Assembly: GCF_005047355.1 (NCBI RefSeq)
Contig: NZ_SUMC01000002.1
Location: 248,001-312,000, forward strand
Origin: Actinacidiphila oryziradicis
GTDB taxonomy: Bacteria > Actinomycetota > Actinomycetes > Streptomycetales > Streptomycetaceae
DNA length: 64,000 bases
Direction of reading: 5' to 3'
A program made the translations under genes and the position numbers. Positions 17,130-26,671 of the stretch are shown here, piece after piece; the first letter of the stretch is position 1; every line of letters begins with the position of its first letter. Under the pieces are notes generated by a model. That model searched no databases. It was given only the letters and a program-made list of their open reading frames with translations, and was not told the DNA's origin.

Positions 17130-18209
17130 TCAGACGCCCGCGTACGAGTGCTTGCCGGTGATGAAGATGTTGACGCCGTAGTAGTTGAAGATGAAGCACG
17201 CGAAGGCGAGCAGCGCCAGGTACGCCGCCTTGCGGCCCTTCCACCCGGCCGTGGCGCGAGCGTGCAGGTAGCAGGCGTAGATCACCCAGGTGATGAAGGA
17301 CCAGGTCTCCTTGGGGTCCCAGCCCCAGTAACGGCCCCAGGCGGCCTCGGCCCAGATGGCGCCGGCGACGATCGTGAAGGTCCACAGCGGGAAGACCGCC
17401 GCGTTGACGCGGTAGGAGAACTTGTCGAGGCTCGCGGCGGCGGGCAGCCGGGACATGATGTTCGCCCAGCGGGGGTCCGTGACCCTGCCCTCGGTGAGCG
17501 CGACCTCGTACCGGTCGCGGAAGAGGAAGAGGAAGGTGGAGACGGCGCCCAGGAAGAACAGCGCGCCGGAGATGATCGCGCAGGAGACGTGGATCCACAG
17601 CCAGTAGGAGTGCAGGGCCGGAACCAGCTGGTCGCTGGCGGTGTAGAGGACGGAGACGGCCAGGCCGAGATCGAGCAGCACCGCGGTGGTGAGGAAAAGC
17701 CCGATCCAGCGGACCTTCTTGCCGAGCAGCAGCAGTACGAGGTAGGCGGTGACCACTGTCGCGCCGAAGGTCGTGGAGAACTCGTACATGTTGCCCCAGG
17801 GGGCACGCCCCACCGAGACCGCACGGGCCACGACCCCGCCGACATGCAGCGCCCAGGCCAGCACTGTGAGCGAGATCGCGATCCGCCCGTACATGTCGCC
17901 CTGCTCGTCGGTACCGGCTGCGCCGGGGCCGTCGGCGATTCCGCGGTCGCTGGTGGAAGCTCGGGTGATGACCTTGGGGCGCTCGATGACGGCGGTGCCG
18001 CCGACACGCTGGGCGACCTTCACCGTCGCCACCGGGGCGGCGGCTTCCTTCACCAGCGCGGCGGAGGTCGTGGCTACCTTGCTGCGGCTGCCGAAGGTCC
18101 ACTCGGCGATGTGCGCCAGGAAGGCGAGCGTATAGACGGTCATCGCCGAATAGATGAGGTAGTTGCTGAGATTTGCCGCGTTCTCATTGACCGCTGCAGC
18201 GATGGTCAC
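17130..18209 (-). CDS. ccsB: Cytochrome c assembly protein CcsB (CcsA/ResC-type, haem handling)
   Basis: The 359-residue multi-pass membrane protein has the tryptophan-rich haem-handling WWD motif WGRYWGWDPKETWSFITW and conserved His residues in LHSYWLWIHVSC. With ResB it forms the System II synthase that moves haem outward and attaches it to apocytochrome c. Its start overlaps the resB stop by four bases. Residues 45-105 form a long polar insertion between the first two helices. Confidence 0.93.
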   Translation of the reverse strand: MTIAAAVNENAANLSNYLIYSAMTVYTLAFLAHIAEWTFGSRSKVATTSAALVKEAAAPVATVKVAQRVGGTAVIERPKVITRASTSDRGIADGPGAAGTDEQGDMYGRIAISLTVLAWALHVGGVVARAVSVGRAPWGNMYEFSTTFGATVVTAYLVLLLLGKKVRWIGLFLTTAVLLDLGLAVSVLYTASDQLVPALHSYWLWIHVSCAIISGALFFLGAVSTFLFLFRDRYEVALTEGRVTDPRWANIMSRLPAAASLDKFSYRVNAAVFPLWTFTIVAGAIWAEAAWGRYWGWDPKETWSFITWVIYACYLHARATAGWKGRKAAYLALLAFACFIFNYYGVNIFITGKHSYAGV

Positions 18210-20095
18210 GCGCGCGCTCCTTCGTCATCGGACTCGGGCTGGGCTTGCTCGGGGTTGGCTTGTTCGGGGTTGGCTTGTTCGGGTTCGGCTTGCTCGGGTT
18301 CGGCTTGCTCGGGCTTGGCTTGTTCAGGCTTGGCTTGTTCAGGCTTGGCTTGTCCAAGGTCCGGCTCGGATTCCGCCGCGGGCTCGGGCTCCGCCACAGG
18401 TGGTGCTGTCTGCGAGGCCAGTACGTCCACGAGGTCGCCGAGCTCGTCCGCGATCCGCGCGGACTCGCTGCGTCCGAGCCCGGCCAGCTCCACCACCGTG
18501 ACGCCGTCGCGGCCCACGGTGGTTCGAATCCACACCCGGCGGCGCTGGATGAAGAGCGAGCCGATGAGGCCCAGGATCATGGTGACCACGCTCGCGAGCG
18601 CCCAGCCGGTGGCGGCCTGGTGGGAGATCTGGAAGCTGGCCCAGGTCTTGACGCCCTCGAAGGTGAGCGACCCCGCACCGTTCGGCAGCGTCAGGGTCTC
18701 GCCGGGCTTCATCGCCTTGCTGACGATGTTGCCCTTCGCGTCCTTGAACTGCTTCATGTGAGTGGTGTCGAGCTGGTACACGTTCTGGGCGATCCCGGAA
18801 TCCAGGCCGAGGTCACCGTGGTACGCGGTCAGGATCAGCGCCGGGTAGTCCAGGGCCGGGAAGGAGGAGTGCGGTCCCTGTGTGTTGTTCAGCGCGAAGG
18901 TGGGGGTGAAGATGCCGGTGAAGCCGAACTGGTCCTTCGTGCCGTTCTTGGCCTTGGCGTCCGGCACCTTCACCACCCCCACCGAGGTGAGGTTGCTGTC
19001 CTGCGGCAGGAACGCGACCGGCCCCTGGTAGACGACGTTGCCCTGGCCGTCCTTGACGGTGACGACCGGCGCGTAGCCGTGCCCGATCAGATAGACCTTG
19101 GAGCCTTCGATGTCCAGCGGCTTGTTGACCTCGATCGAGGACTTGTGCTCCGTGCCGTTGGTGCCGTTCCAGTAGTGGATGTTGGCGCGGAAGGTCCGCG
19201 GGGTGCCCTTGTCCGAGCCGCTGCGGGCGTAGGAGGCGGTGAAGCCGTCCAGGGTGAAGCCGAACGGGTTCAGGTCCTTGGCACCGTAGAAGGTGCCGGG
19301 CGAGAAGTCGTCGTACTGCGTGAGCGTGTTGGAGAATCCGTCACCCTCGACGATCAGTTTGCCGCCCTCGGCCTTCCACAGCTGCCCGACGCCGAAGGAG
19401 ACCAGCAGTCCGAACAGGGCGATGTGGAAGAGCAGATTGCCGGCCTCGCGCAGGAAGCCCTTCTCGGAAGCGACTGCCGTCCCGACGATCTGCGTACGGA
19501 ATCTACGCCCCCGCAGCACCCTTTGTGCGCTCTGCAGCACCTTCTCGGGCGCGGCGTCGGTGCGCCAGGTCGCGTACGCGGGCAGCCTGGTCAGATTGCG
19601 GGGCGCGGCCGGCGGCTTGGAGCGGAGCTGGCCGACGAACTGCCAGCTGCGCGGGACGATGCAGCCCGCGAGGGAGGTGAAGAGCAGGATGTAGATCGCC
19701 GAGAACCACGGCGAGCTGTAGACGTGGAAGAGGCCGAGCCTCTCGTAGAGCGGCGTGATCGAGCTGTGCGCCTTCTGCCAGTCCGCCACCTTGACCCGGT
19801 CCACGCTGGTCTGCGGGATCAGCGAGCCGGGAATCGCGGCGAGCGACAGCAGGAAGAGCAGGAAGAGCGCGACCCGCATGGAGGTGAGCTGCCGCCACAT
19901 CCAGCGCAGCCAGCCGGTGATCTCCCGGCCCCACCAGGCGACCGCGCCGCGCCGGCCGGGAGCGCGGACCCCGCCGAACGAGCCGGGGACCGGTTGCGCG
20001 GTCTCCTCCGCCGGTGCGGTGGAGAGCTGGGCGCCCGCCGCGCCGAGGTCGCGCTCCTCAGTGGCGCCGGGAGGGGTGTCCGTCGTACTGCTCAT
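18206..20095 (-). CDS. resB: Cytochrome c biogenesis protein ResB
   Basis: The 629-residue protein has ResB features: helices VALFLLFLLSLAAIPGSLIP and SAIYILLFTSLAGCIVPRSW, a large extracytoplasmic domain, and a final helix ASVVTMILGLIGSLFIQRRR. It is the partner of CcsB in System II. The ATG at 20095 lies eight bases after the ccdA stop. Unusual is the C-terminal tail after residue 580: a run of Glu-Gln-Ala-Xaa-Pro pentapeptides (Xaa is Lys, Glu, Asn or Gln) encoded by imperfect 15-base repeats. Confidence 0.92.
   Translation of the reverse strand: MSSTTDTPPGATEERDLGAAGAQLSTAPAEETAQPVPGSFGGVRAPGRRGAVAWWGREITGWLRWMWRQLTSMRVALFLLFLLSLAAIPGSLIPQTSVDRVKVADWQKAHSSITPLYERLGLFHVYSSPWFSAIYILLFTSLAGCIVPRSWQFVGQLRSKPPAAPRNLTRLPAYATWRTDAAPEKVLQSAQRVLRGRRFRTQIVGTAVASEKGFLREAGNLLFHIALFGLLVSFGVGQLWKAEGGKLIVEGDGFSNTLTQYDDFSPGTFYGAKDLNPFGFTLDGFTASYARSGSDKGTPRTFRANIHYWNGTNGTEHKSSIEVNKPLDIEGSKVYLIGHGYAPVVTVKDGQGNVVYQGPVAFLPQDSNLTSVGVVKVPDAKAKNGTKDQFGFTGIFTPTFALNNTQGPHSSFPALDYPALILTAYHGDLGLDSGIAQNVYQLDTTHMKQFKDAKGNIVSKAMKPGETLTLPNGAGSLTFEGVKTWASFQISHQAATGWALASVVTMILGLIGSLFIQRRRVWIRTTVGRDGVTVVELAGLGRSESARIADELGDLVDVLASQTAPPVAEPEPAAESEPDLGQAKPEQAKPEQAKPEQAEPEQAEPEQANPEQANPEQAQPESDDEGARA
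18240..18358. repeat. 15-base coding repeats in the resB 3' end
   Basis: Seven or eight imperfect copies of a 15-base unit (plus strand form TTGCTCGGGTTCGGC and variants such as TTGTTCGGGGTTGGC) encode the EQAxP pentapeptide tail of ResB. Copies differ by a few bases, which suggests repeat expansion by slippage followed by drift. Confidence 0.8.
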
Positions 20096-20103
20096 CGTTT
20101 CGC

Positions 20104-20928
20104 TCAGATCCCAACAGTGAAGCCGGAGGACCAGATCTGCATCTGGTAGACGATGTGGTCCCAAACCCCCGTGACAAGAAGCACACCGACCGCCACGAGC
20201 ATGCCGCCGCCGGTCCGCATGACCCACACATAGTGGCGCTTGATCCAGCCGAAGGCGCCGATGGCACGACGGAAGGCGAGCGCGGCGACTATGAACGGCA
20301 CGCCGAGGCCCAGGCAGTACATGGTCATCAGGAAGGCGCCGCGTCCGGCACTCGCCTCGTTCCAGGCCAGGGCCTGGACGGCGCCCAGGGTCGGTCCGAT
20401 GCAGGGCGTCCAGCCGATGCCGAACAGGACGCCGAGCACCGGCGCACCGGCCAGGCCGACCGCCGGACGCCGGTGGAAGCGGAACTCCCGCTGGGCGAAG
20501 CCGGGGAGCACACCCGCGAACGACAGCCCGAGGACGATGGTGAGCGCGCCGAGCACCTTGGTGATGACGTCCTGGTGCGCCAGCAGCGTGCTGCCGAAGT
20601 AGCCGAAGGCCGCCCCGCCGGACACGAACACCGCGGTGAAGCCGAGTACGAAGAGCAGTGAGCCGGCGAACATCCGGCCGCGGCCGCTCCGGCCCTGCTG
20701 CATGTTCTGCTGCGAGGTGGCGAGATCGGCGCCCGAGAAGCCGGTGACGTAGCTGAGGTAGCCGGGGACGAGCGGCAGCACACACGGCGAGAAGAAGGAG
20801 ACCAGCCCGCCGAGGAGCGCGACCGGCACCGCGAGCAACAGCGCGCCGTGCAGCACGGTCTGGTTGGGGTCGCCGACCGATGCGGCCAGGGTGACGGCCG
20901 GGGTGACGCCGTCGAGGATTTGGCTCAC
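20104..20928 (-). CDS. ccdA: Cytochrome c biogenesis thiol transporter CcdA (DsbD family)
   Basis: The 274-residue protein has six or more membrane helices and DsbD/CcdA signatures: SFFSPCVLPLVPGYLSYVTG and LFGIGWTPCIGPTLGA, each with a membrane-embedded redox Cys. It carries electrons across the membrane to reduce apocytochrome c thiols via TlpA-like proteins. It overlaps the upstream TlpA gene by four bases. Confidence 0.93.
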   Translation of the reverse strand: MSQILDGVTPAVTLAASVGDPNQTVLHGALLLAVPVALLGGLVSFFSPCVLPLVPGYLSYVTGFSGADLATSQQNMQQGRSGRGRMFAGSLLFVLGFTAVFVSGGAAFGYFGSTLLAHQDVITKVLGALTIVLGLSFAGVLPGFAQREFRFHRRPAVGLAGAPVLGVLFGIGWTPCIGPTLGAVQALAWNEASAGRGAFLMTMYCLGLGVPFIVAALAFRRAIGAFGWIKRHYVWVMRTGGGMLVAVGVLLVTGVWDHIVYQMQIWSSGFTVGI

Positions 20929-21554
20929 GATTTCTCCGCGATCACGGGAGCGAGCATGGCCTGCAGTTTCTCCTCGGTCAGGCCCGCCGCCGCCCTTACA
21001 GCGATGCCGCCCTTACGGTCGACGACAATCGTGGAGGGAATGGACTGCAGTGTCAGGGTCCCGTTCGGGAATTTCAGCAAGAGCTTTCCCTGGGGATCAA
21101 AAAGGCTGGGATAGGTGATGCCGAAGTTCCGCTCGAAGGCGAGCGCGTTGTCCTTCGCCAAGTCCCGGGTATTGATCCCGATGAACTCCACGCCCTTGCT
21201 CTTCGTGCTCTGGTACACCTTCTCCAGCCCCGGTGCCTCCGCCCGGCACGGGGCGCACCAGGATCCCCAGACGTTCAAGACCACCACCTTGCCCCGGTAG
21301 TCCGCGAGGTTCAGCGTCTTGCCGTCGACGGTCCCGCCGGAGATGTCGGGCACCTGGGGCCGGTGCCCCTGCGCGGCCCGGCTGATGTCGCCTGTGCCCT
21401 GGACGAACCGGGTGCTGCTGCCCGACGACGTGCCCGACCCGGTCGACGAGCAGCCGACGGCGGTGAGCGCGAGTACGGCAACGCCCGCCGCCAGTGATAC
21501 GTGGCGGGGGGCGCGACGCGCACGTCGCCAGGCCCGGGGGCGGGATTCAGGCAT
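20925..21554 (-). CDS. TlpA/ResA-type thioredoxin lipoprotein (first copy)
   Basis: The 209-residue protein has a signal peptide ending LTAVGC (lipobox), a Ser/Gly/Thr linker, and a thioredoxin fold with VLNVWGSWCAPCRAEAPG (CxxC) and a cis-proline region QSIPSTIVVDRKG. Anchored outside the membrane, it should reduce the CXXCH haem sites of apocytochrome c using electrons from CcdA. The ATG at 21554 is the only in-frame start that gives a signal peptide. It is translationally coupled to ccdA. Confidence 0.92.
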   Translation of the reverse strand: MPESRPRAWRRARRAPRHVSLAAGVAVLALTAVGCSSTGSGTSSGSSTRFVQGTGDISRAAQGHRPQVPDISGGTVDGKTLNLADYRGKVVVLNVWGSWCAPCRAEAPGLEKVYQSTKSKGVEFIGINTRDLAKDNALAFERNFGITYPSLFDPQGKLLLKFPNGTLTLQSIPSTIVVDRKGGIAVRAAAGLTEEKLQAMLAPVIAEKS

Positions 21555-21715
21555 GAAACAGAGTCTCGCACGCGCCCATAACCGCTCCCGTGCCGCCCCC
21601 TGGGCCGCGCATGGGCCTGGCATGTGACACGTCACGGAACAGATCATGAAGCACGAGATCAGGCATCGCATCAAGCACCGCATCAGGCACGGCATGAGCA
21701 CAACGGAAACGGCCG

Positions 21716-22357
21716 CTACTTCTCCGCGGCGACGGACCGTACGGCGGAGCTCAACTCGTCCTCCCCGACCGCGTGCAGAATGCGTACCGCGATCTTCCCC
21801 TCCCGGTCGATGATCACCGTGGAAGGAATGTCCTGTGGGTTGACTGTGCCTTTGGGGAACTTCAGGACCAGCTTCCCCTCGGGATCGAACAGGCTCGGAT
21901 ATGTGATCTTGTACTTGCTCTCGAACGCCTTTGCATTGGCGATCTGCAAGTCCTGGGTATTGATCCCGAGGAACTGCACACCCTCGGCCTCGGTCGCGCG
22001 GAAGACCTTCTCCAGCCCCTTGGCCTCCGCCTGGCAGGGGTCGCACCAGGAGCCCCAGATGTTGGCGACGATCACTTTGCCGCGGTAGTCGGACAGCTTG
22101 AGCGCCTTGCCCTGGAGGTCCTCGCCCGTCAGATCCGGCGCGGTCTGCCGCTTCCCCGCAGCGATCCTGGTGGTCAGGCCGGTTCCGTCGATGAAGCTGT
22201 TGCCGCCGCCGGTCGGATCGGCGGTCGCACCCGGCGTGCCGGACAGCACCTCTGGCTCGGACGAGCCCTGCTGCGACGACGAGCAGCCGGCCGACACCAG
22301 CACGGCCGCTGCGGCGAGCACGGCGGGAAGCACGGCGGATCGGGATCGCTTGCGCAT
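21716..22357 (-). CDS. TlpA/ResA-type thioredoxin lipoprotein (second copy)
   Basis: The 213-residue paralogue of the preceding protein has signal peptide MRKRSRSAVLPAVLAAAAVL with lipobox VSAGC, and a thioredoxin motif VANIWGSWCDPCQAEAKG. The C-terminal half is closely related to the first copy (PSLFDPEGKLVLKFPKG against PSLFDPQGKLLLKFPNG), which points to tandem duplication. The CxxC dipeptide differs (Asp-Pro against Ala-Pro), so redox potential or partner may differ. Confidence 0.9.
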   Translation of the reverse strand: MRKRSRSAVLPAVLAAAAVLVSAGCSSSQQGSSEPEVLSGTPGATADPTGGGNSFIDGTGLTTRIAAGKRQTAPDLTGEDLQGKALKLSDYRGKVIVANIWGSWCDPCQAEAKGLEKVFRATEAEGVQFLGINTQDLQIANAKAFESKYKITYPSLFDPEGKLVLKFPKGTVNPQDIPSTVIIDREGKIAVRILHAVGEDELSSAVRSVAAEK

Positions 22358-22389
22358 GGCCCGAGTCTTCCACCCCCGGCGCCGACGGA

Positions 22390-23709
22390 TCACACCGGCT
22401 TTCGGACGGCGCCGTTCTTCGTGCCCGCGCTGTTCTTCGTGCCCGCGCCGCTGCCCCCGCGCTCGGGCAGAAAGCCCCGCCAGCCCTCCCCCGGCCGCTG
22501 CCCCGGTGCCAGCGTGCGGAGCTTCCGCAGCACCGCCGGATCCTGCACGTCCAGCCAGTCGGTGAACTGGCGGAAGGAGACCATACGGACGTCCTGGTGG
22601 CCGGCGATGTACTTGAGGGCATCCTCGACGGCTTTCATGTAGATGCCGCCGTTCCACTGCTCGAAGTGGTTGCCTATGAAGAAGGGCGCCCGGTTTGTCT
22701 CGTACGCCCGCCGGAAGCCCGCGATATACGATTCGCGCGCCTGCCGCTCCCAGCCCGGGTAGTTGCGGGGATCGCTGCGGGTCGCGTTGACGGACTGGTT
22801 GGCGAGCATGTTGTAGTCCATCGACAGCACCTCGAAGTGCCGCCCGGGGAAGGGCACCGACTGCAGTGGCAGATCCCACAGCCCCAGCCTCATCGCCGGC
22901 CACGTCTGGAGGCCGCCCGGCGAGCTCGCGTCGTAGCGCCAGCCGAGCCGCTCGGCGGCCGGCAGTAAGTTTTCCTGGCCGAGCAGACAGGGCGTACGGC
23001 TGCCGATCAGCTCTTTGCGGTAGTCGAAGGGCAGCGGCTCCAGGTCGTGGAAGCCCGTGTTCGTACGCCACTGTTCGACGAAGGAGACGGCCTGGACGAT
23101 CTCGCTGTGCCAGTCGTCAGGGGTCCAGCGGCCCACCGAGCCGGAGCCGTCGCAGAAATGGCCGTTGAAGTGCGTGCCGATCTCGTGGCCGTCCAGCCAG
23201 GCCAGTCGCACCTGTCGCAATGTGGCCTTGACGTGCTCGTCCGTGAGATAGCCGATGGCGGAGGCGCCCACCGGGTTGTTCGGCGGCCGATAGAGGTGCT
23301 TCTTCGACTCCGGGAGCAGATAAAGCCCGGAGAGGAAGAAGGTCATCGCCGCGCCATGGTCCTGGGCGACCTTCCGGAACCGCGAGAACAAGCCATTGTC
23401 CAGTTCCGCCGCCCCGTCCCAGGAGAACACGACGAACTGCGGCGGCCGCTGCCCCGGTTCCAGCGGTTCCGGCGCATGCGGCTGGTTCGGCTGCGCGCCG
23501 GTGTCCGCCGTGGAGCCGTCACCGATCAGCCGTACCGACGGATCGTTCCTGCGCCCCAGCCCCTCGGCGCGCGCACTCGGGGCGGACGCACTCGGCGCCG
23601 GGACGCCCCCCGGCTGCCCCTGCGCCCCGCCCGTCCCGCACCCGGCCACAGCGGCTCCGGCGGCTCCGGCGGCCAGTCCCAGTAGTCCCCTTCGGTTGAT
23701 GTCGCGCAT
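22390..23709 (-). CDS. Secreted polysaccharide deacetylase-like lipoprotein
   Basis: The 439-residue protein starts MRDINRRGLLGLAAGAAGAA and ends its signal at VAGC, a Tat-type lipoprotein signal. The catalytic region starts FVVFSWDGAAELDN (metal-binding Asp of NodB-like deacetylases) and includes MTFFLSGLYLL and GHEIGTHFNGHFC (His ligands). It should act on cell-surface glycan. The start at 23709 is preferred to one eight codons earlier because the RR of the signal then sits near the N-terminus. Confidence 0.82.
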   Translation of the reverse strand: MRDINRRGLLGLAAGAAGAAVAGCGTGGAQGQPGGVPAPSASAPSARAEGLGRRNDPSVRLIGDGSTADTGAQPNQPHAPEPLEPGQRPPQFVVFSWDGAAELDNGLFSRFRKVAQDHGAAMTFFLSGLYLLPESKKHLYRPPNNPVGASAIGYLTDEHVKATLRQVRLAWLDGHEIGTHFNGHFCDGSGSVGRWTPDDWHSEIVQAVSFVEQWRTNTGFHDLEPLPFDYRKELIGSRTPCLLGQENLLPAAERLGWRYDASSPGGLQTWPAMRLGLWDLPLQSVPFPGRHFEVLSMDYNMLANQSVNATRSDPRNYPGWERQARESYIAGFRRAYETNRAPFFIGNHFEQWNGGIYMKAVEDALKYIAGHQDVRMVSFRQFTDWLDVQDPAVLRKLRTLAPGQRPGEGWRGFLPERGGSGAGTKNSAGTKNGAVRKPV

Positions 23710-23828
23710 GTATTCCCCGTCCCTGCTCGCCATGCCCCGTCGTCCGAAAATTCGGACAACGAATTAGAGTGCATGACGGACACTACGGTTCCCGCGTAAA
23801 GACGTCACCGGGCGTGCAGGCGGCGCAA

Positions 23829-24575
23829 TTAGGCGCCAAATCCCTTTGATGCCCCCTTGACCGGCTTCGCACCCGCCAGCAGATGCGCCGGCACAAGATC
23901 CCGCGCCGGTTCGGAATAGCCGACCGAAATAATCTTGTCGCCCTCATATGTGAATGACGTCAGCGACGCGAGCGTGCACTGCCGTTTCCGCGGGTCGTGC
24001 CACAACCGCCGCCGCTCCACAAAGCTCCGTACGGTCCAGATCGGCAGCTGATGGCTCACACACACCGCCTCGTGCCCGCGCGCCGCGTCCCGCGCCGCAC
24101 CCAGCGCCGCCATCATCCGTACGACCTGATCGACGTACGGCTCGCCCCAGCTCGGCCGGAACGGATTCGTCAGGTACCTCCAGTTCCCCGGGTGCCTCAG
24201 CGCCCCGTCGCCGACGCCGAAGGTCTTGCCCTGGAAGCTGTTCGCCGCCTCGATCAGCCGCTCGTCCGACGCCACCTCCAGACCGAGTACCGCAGCGACC
24301 GGCGCTCCGGTCTCCTGTGCCCGCTCCAGCGGCGACGCCACGACATACGTGATGTCGCGGCCCGCGAAATACTCGGCGACCCGGTCGGCCATCTTCCGGC
24401 CCAGGTCCGACAGGTGGTAGCCGGGCAGCCGCCCGTACAGCACGCCCGTCGGATTCTCCACCTCACCGTGCCGCAGCAGGTGGACGACCGTAATGTCCTT
24501 CTTCTCCTGGCTTCTCGCTTCGCTTTTCTCTTCGCTCACGCCACTCACATCGCTCACGCCACTCACATCATCCAT
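23829..24575 (-). CDS. Histidine phosphatase family protein (phosphoglycerate mutase-like)
   Basis: The 248-residue protein has the RHGE motif (VVHLLRHGEVENPTGVLYGR) with the phospho-accepting His, ASPLERAQETGAPVA, and EAVCVSHQLPIW with the second catalytic His. Substrate is unknown; the gene commonly sits beside hemL and cytochrome c genes. The N-terminus DDVSGVSDVSGVSEEKSEA contains a short duplication (VSGVSD) and may not all be translated; the conserved domain begins near residue 28. Confidence 0.85.
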   Translation of the reverse strand: MDDVSGVSDVSGVSEEKSEARSQEKKDITVVHLLRHGEVENPTGVLYGRLPGYHLSDLGRKMADRVAEYFAGRDITYVVASPLERAQETGAPVAAVLGLEVASDERLIEAANSFQGKTFGVGDGALRHPGNWRYLTNPFRPSWGEPYVDQVVRMMAALGAARDAARGHEAVCVSHQLPIWTVRSFVERRRLWHDPRKRQCTLASLTSFTYEGDKIISVGYSEPARDLVPAHLLAGAKPVKGASKGFGA

Positions 24576-24615
24576 GTCGTCTGCGTCACCCAGTCACTCA
24601 CGCTCTTCCCGCCCA

Positions 24616-25935
24616 TCATTCCGCTGCCTCTGCCGCCGCACGCGCGGCACCCGGCAACGCGGCGGCGATCCGCTCCACGGCCCGCGCATCGTGCGCCGAG
24701 GACACGAACCACGCCTCGTACGCCGATGGGGGCAGATACACGCCCTGCGCCAGCATCGCGTGGAAGAACCCGGTGAAGCGGAAGGCCTGCTGGCGCTTCG
24801 CCTCGTCGTAATTGGTCACCGCGTCCTCGGTGAAGAAGACCGAGAACATGTTCCCCGCCTTCTGTAGCCGGTGCGCGACGCCCTCCTTGTTCAGCGCCTC
24901 GCTCACCAGCCCGGACACCTCCGCGGAAACAGCGTTCACGGTCTCGTACACCGCGTCGTCCAGCAGCCGCAGCTGCGCCAGACCCGCCGCCGTCGCCACC
25001 GGGTTTCCGGACAGCGTGCCCGCCTGGTACACCGGCCCGGCCGGCGCCAGGTGCCCCATGACATCCGCACGGCCCCCGAAAGCCGCGGCCGGGAAGCCGC
25101 CGCCCATCACCTTGCCGAACGTCATCAGATCCGGCCGGACGCCATCGATCCCGTACCAACCGGCCTTCGACACCCGGAACCCGGTCATGACTTCGTCGGA
25201 GATGTACAGCGCCCCGTCGGACCGGCAGATTTCGGCCAGCCCCGCGTTGAACCCCTCCAGCGGCGGCACCACCCCCATGTTCCCCGGCGACGCCTCTGTG
25301 ATCACGCACGCGATCTCCCCGGGGTGCGCCGCGAACGCCGCCCGCACCGCCCCCAGATCGTTGTACGGCAGCACAATCGTGTCCCCCGCCTGCGCCCCCG
25401 TCACCCCCGGCGTGTCCGGCAGCCCGAACGTCGCCACTCCCGACCCCGCCGCCGCCAGCAGCGCGTCCACATGCCCGTGGTAACACCCCGCGAACTTCAC
25501 GATCTTCGCCCGGCCCGTGAAGCCCCGCGCCAGCCGGATCGCCGACATCGTCGCCTCCGTCCCCGACGACACCAGCCGCACCTGCTCGACGGGCGTGACC
25601 CTGGCCACGATCTCCTCGGCCAGTTCCACCTCCCCCTCACCCGGCGTGCCGAACGAAGTGCCCCGCGTAACCGCCGCCTGCACTGCGGCGATCACCTCGG
25701 GGTGGGCATGACCAAGGATCATGGGCCCCCACGAACAAACAAGATCCACGTACTCCCGTCCGTCGGCATCTGTCAGGTACGGACCAGTACCGGACACCAT
25801 GAACCGGGGCGTACCACCCACCGCCCGGAAGGCCCGGACTGGCGAGTTCACGCCTCCAGGGGTCACTGCTGACGCCCGATCGAACAGGGTCTGAGAAACT
25901 GGCGCTTCATATGCGTAGGGATAGCTCACACGCAC
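24616..25935 (-). CDS. hemL: Glutamate-1-semialdehyde 2,1-aminomutase HemL
   Basis: The 439-residue protein has the HemL signature: [35 protein letters not shown], and the PLP-lysine motif [17 protein letters not shown]. It converts glutamate-1-semialdehyde to 5-aminolevulinate, the haem precursor that HemB (partly encoded at the end of this window) condenses to porphobilinogen. GTG codons at 25935 and 25929 are both possible starts; no clear Shine-Dalgarno sequence separates them. First gene of the minus-strand run into cytochrome c assembly. Confidence 0.95.
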   Translation of the reverse strand: MRVSYPYAYEAPVSQTLFDRASAVTPGGVNSPVRAFRAVGGTPRFMVSGTGPYLTDADGREYVDLVCSWGPMILGHAHPEVIAAVQAAVTRGTSFGTPGEGEVELAEEIVARVTPVEQVRLVSSGTEATMSAIRLARGFTGRAKIVKFAGCYHGHVDALLAAAGSGVATFGLPDTPGVTGAQAGDTIVLPYNDLGAVRAAFAAHPGEIACVITEASPGNMGVVPPLEGFNAGLAEICRSDGALYISDEVMTGFRVSKAGWYGIDGVRPDLMTFGKVMGGGFPAAAFGGRADVMGHLAPAGPVYQAGTLSGNPVATAAGLAQLRLLDDAVYETVNAVSAEVSGLVSEALNKEGVAHRLQKAGNMFSVFFTEDAVTNYDEAKRQQAFRFTGFFHAMLAQGVYLPPSAYEAWFVSSAHDARAVERIAAALPGAARAAAEAAE

Positions 25936-26035
25936 ATGGTCTCAAACGCCGGGCGTTGCGCAGCCGCGTATCAACCCTGCATCTGAGACGATGATCGGGT
26001 TGCGCGGTTGGGTCTGCGGATGGTCGGGTAGTGAA

Positions 26036-26605
26036 ATGCAGCACGGTGAGGAGCTGGGCGCGGAAACGGGCGACGGCGAGCCCGAGCGCGCCCGCCCCAC
26101 CGGCAGACGCCGCCGGCAGTCCGCCGAGCGCAAAGCAGCAGCCGCGGAGAGTGGGAACAGGGGTGGCCGAGTGGGGGTGACCTACAAGTATTTCGGCGCA
26201 CCCGACGGCGCCACCGCCGCACGGGTCCCGATCTCCATGCGTCCCGAAGAGCTCGGGGGCGACGAACTCGGCCACGGCATGTACACCAAGGTCAAGCCGG
26301 AGACCATGGCCGCCATGGTCCTCACCGGCATCCAAGGCATACCCCCGGCCAAAGTCCCTCCCCTGGAACTCGTTGTCCTCCACCCGGACTACGCCGTCGT
26401 CAAACTGCCCATATCCGTCGTCGAGCCTCTCCGCAAGGCCGGCGAGGAAGAGCTGGGCGCCGCCGCCTTCATCTGGTCCACCGTCCCGGACCGGCGCGGG
26501 CCGCGCGACGCCTTCGTGATCTACAAGATGCTGGTGGAATGGCAGGGCTTCGCCCAGCGGTGCCAGGAGGCAGGACACCAGCTGTACTGCCTGGTGTGGC
26601 CCTGA
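26036..26605 (+). CDS. Conserved hypothetical protein whose 3' end is the element attachment site
   Basis: The 189-residue protein has a disordered, Arg/Glu/Ala-rich first 55 residues, then a compact part with VTYKYFGAPDGATAARVPIS, GIQGIPPAKVPPLELVVLHP and a C-terminus ending VEWQGFAQRCQEAGHQLYCL. I do not recognise a domain. The last 78 bases are repeated 9.5 kb downstream (36016-36093), so an integrating element used this 3' end as attB and left the gene intact. The start could be internal, near 26174. Confidence 0.7.
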   Translation: MQHGEELGAETGDGEPERARPTGRRRRQSAERKAAAAESGNRGGRVGVTYKYFGAPDGATAARVPISMRPEELGGDELGHGMYTKVKPETMAAMVLTGIQGIPPAKVPPLELVVLHPDYAVVKLPISVVEPLRKAGEEELGAAAFIWSTVPDRRGPRDAFVIYKMLVEWQGFAQRCQEAGHQLYCLVWP

Positions 26606-26606
26606 G
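26529..26606. repeat. attL copy of the 78-bp direct repeat
   Basis: It starts TGCTGGTGGAATGGCAGGGC and runs through the stop codon of the host gene. It is identical to 36016-36077 for 62 bases, then has two substitutions (26591 and 26602). Confidence 0.9.
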
Positions 26607-26671
26607 CTGGGGCTTTGCGGTGTACGGGGGCTGATCCGGCGCGGGCTACGGAGTCCCCGGATCTGGCGTTT

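Noticed and set aside
18240..18358. Regular repeats that could suggest a CRISPR array
   Set aside because: The units are 15 bases in tandem with no spacers and code in frame for the ResB tail.
20095..20785. N-terminal extension of ResB by about 230 residues
   Set aside because: The extension is the antisense-like shadow of ccdA in another frame; an ATG eight bases after the ccdA stop gives a normal ResB.
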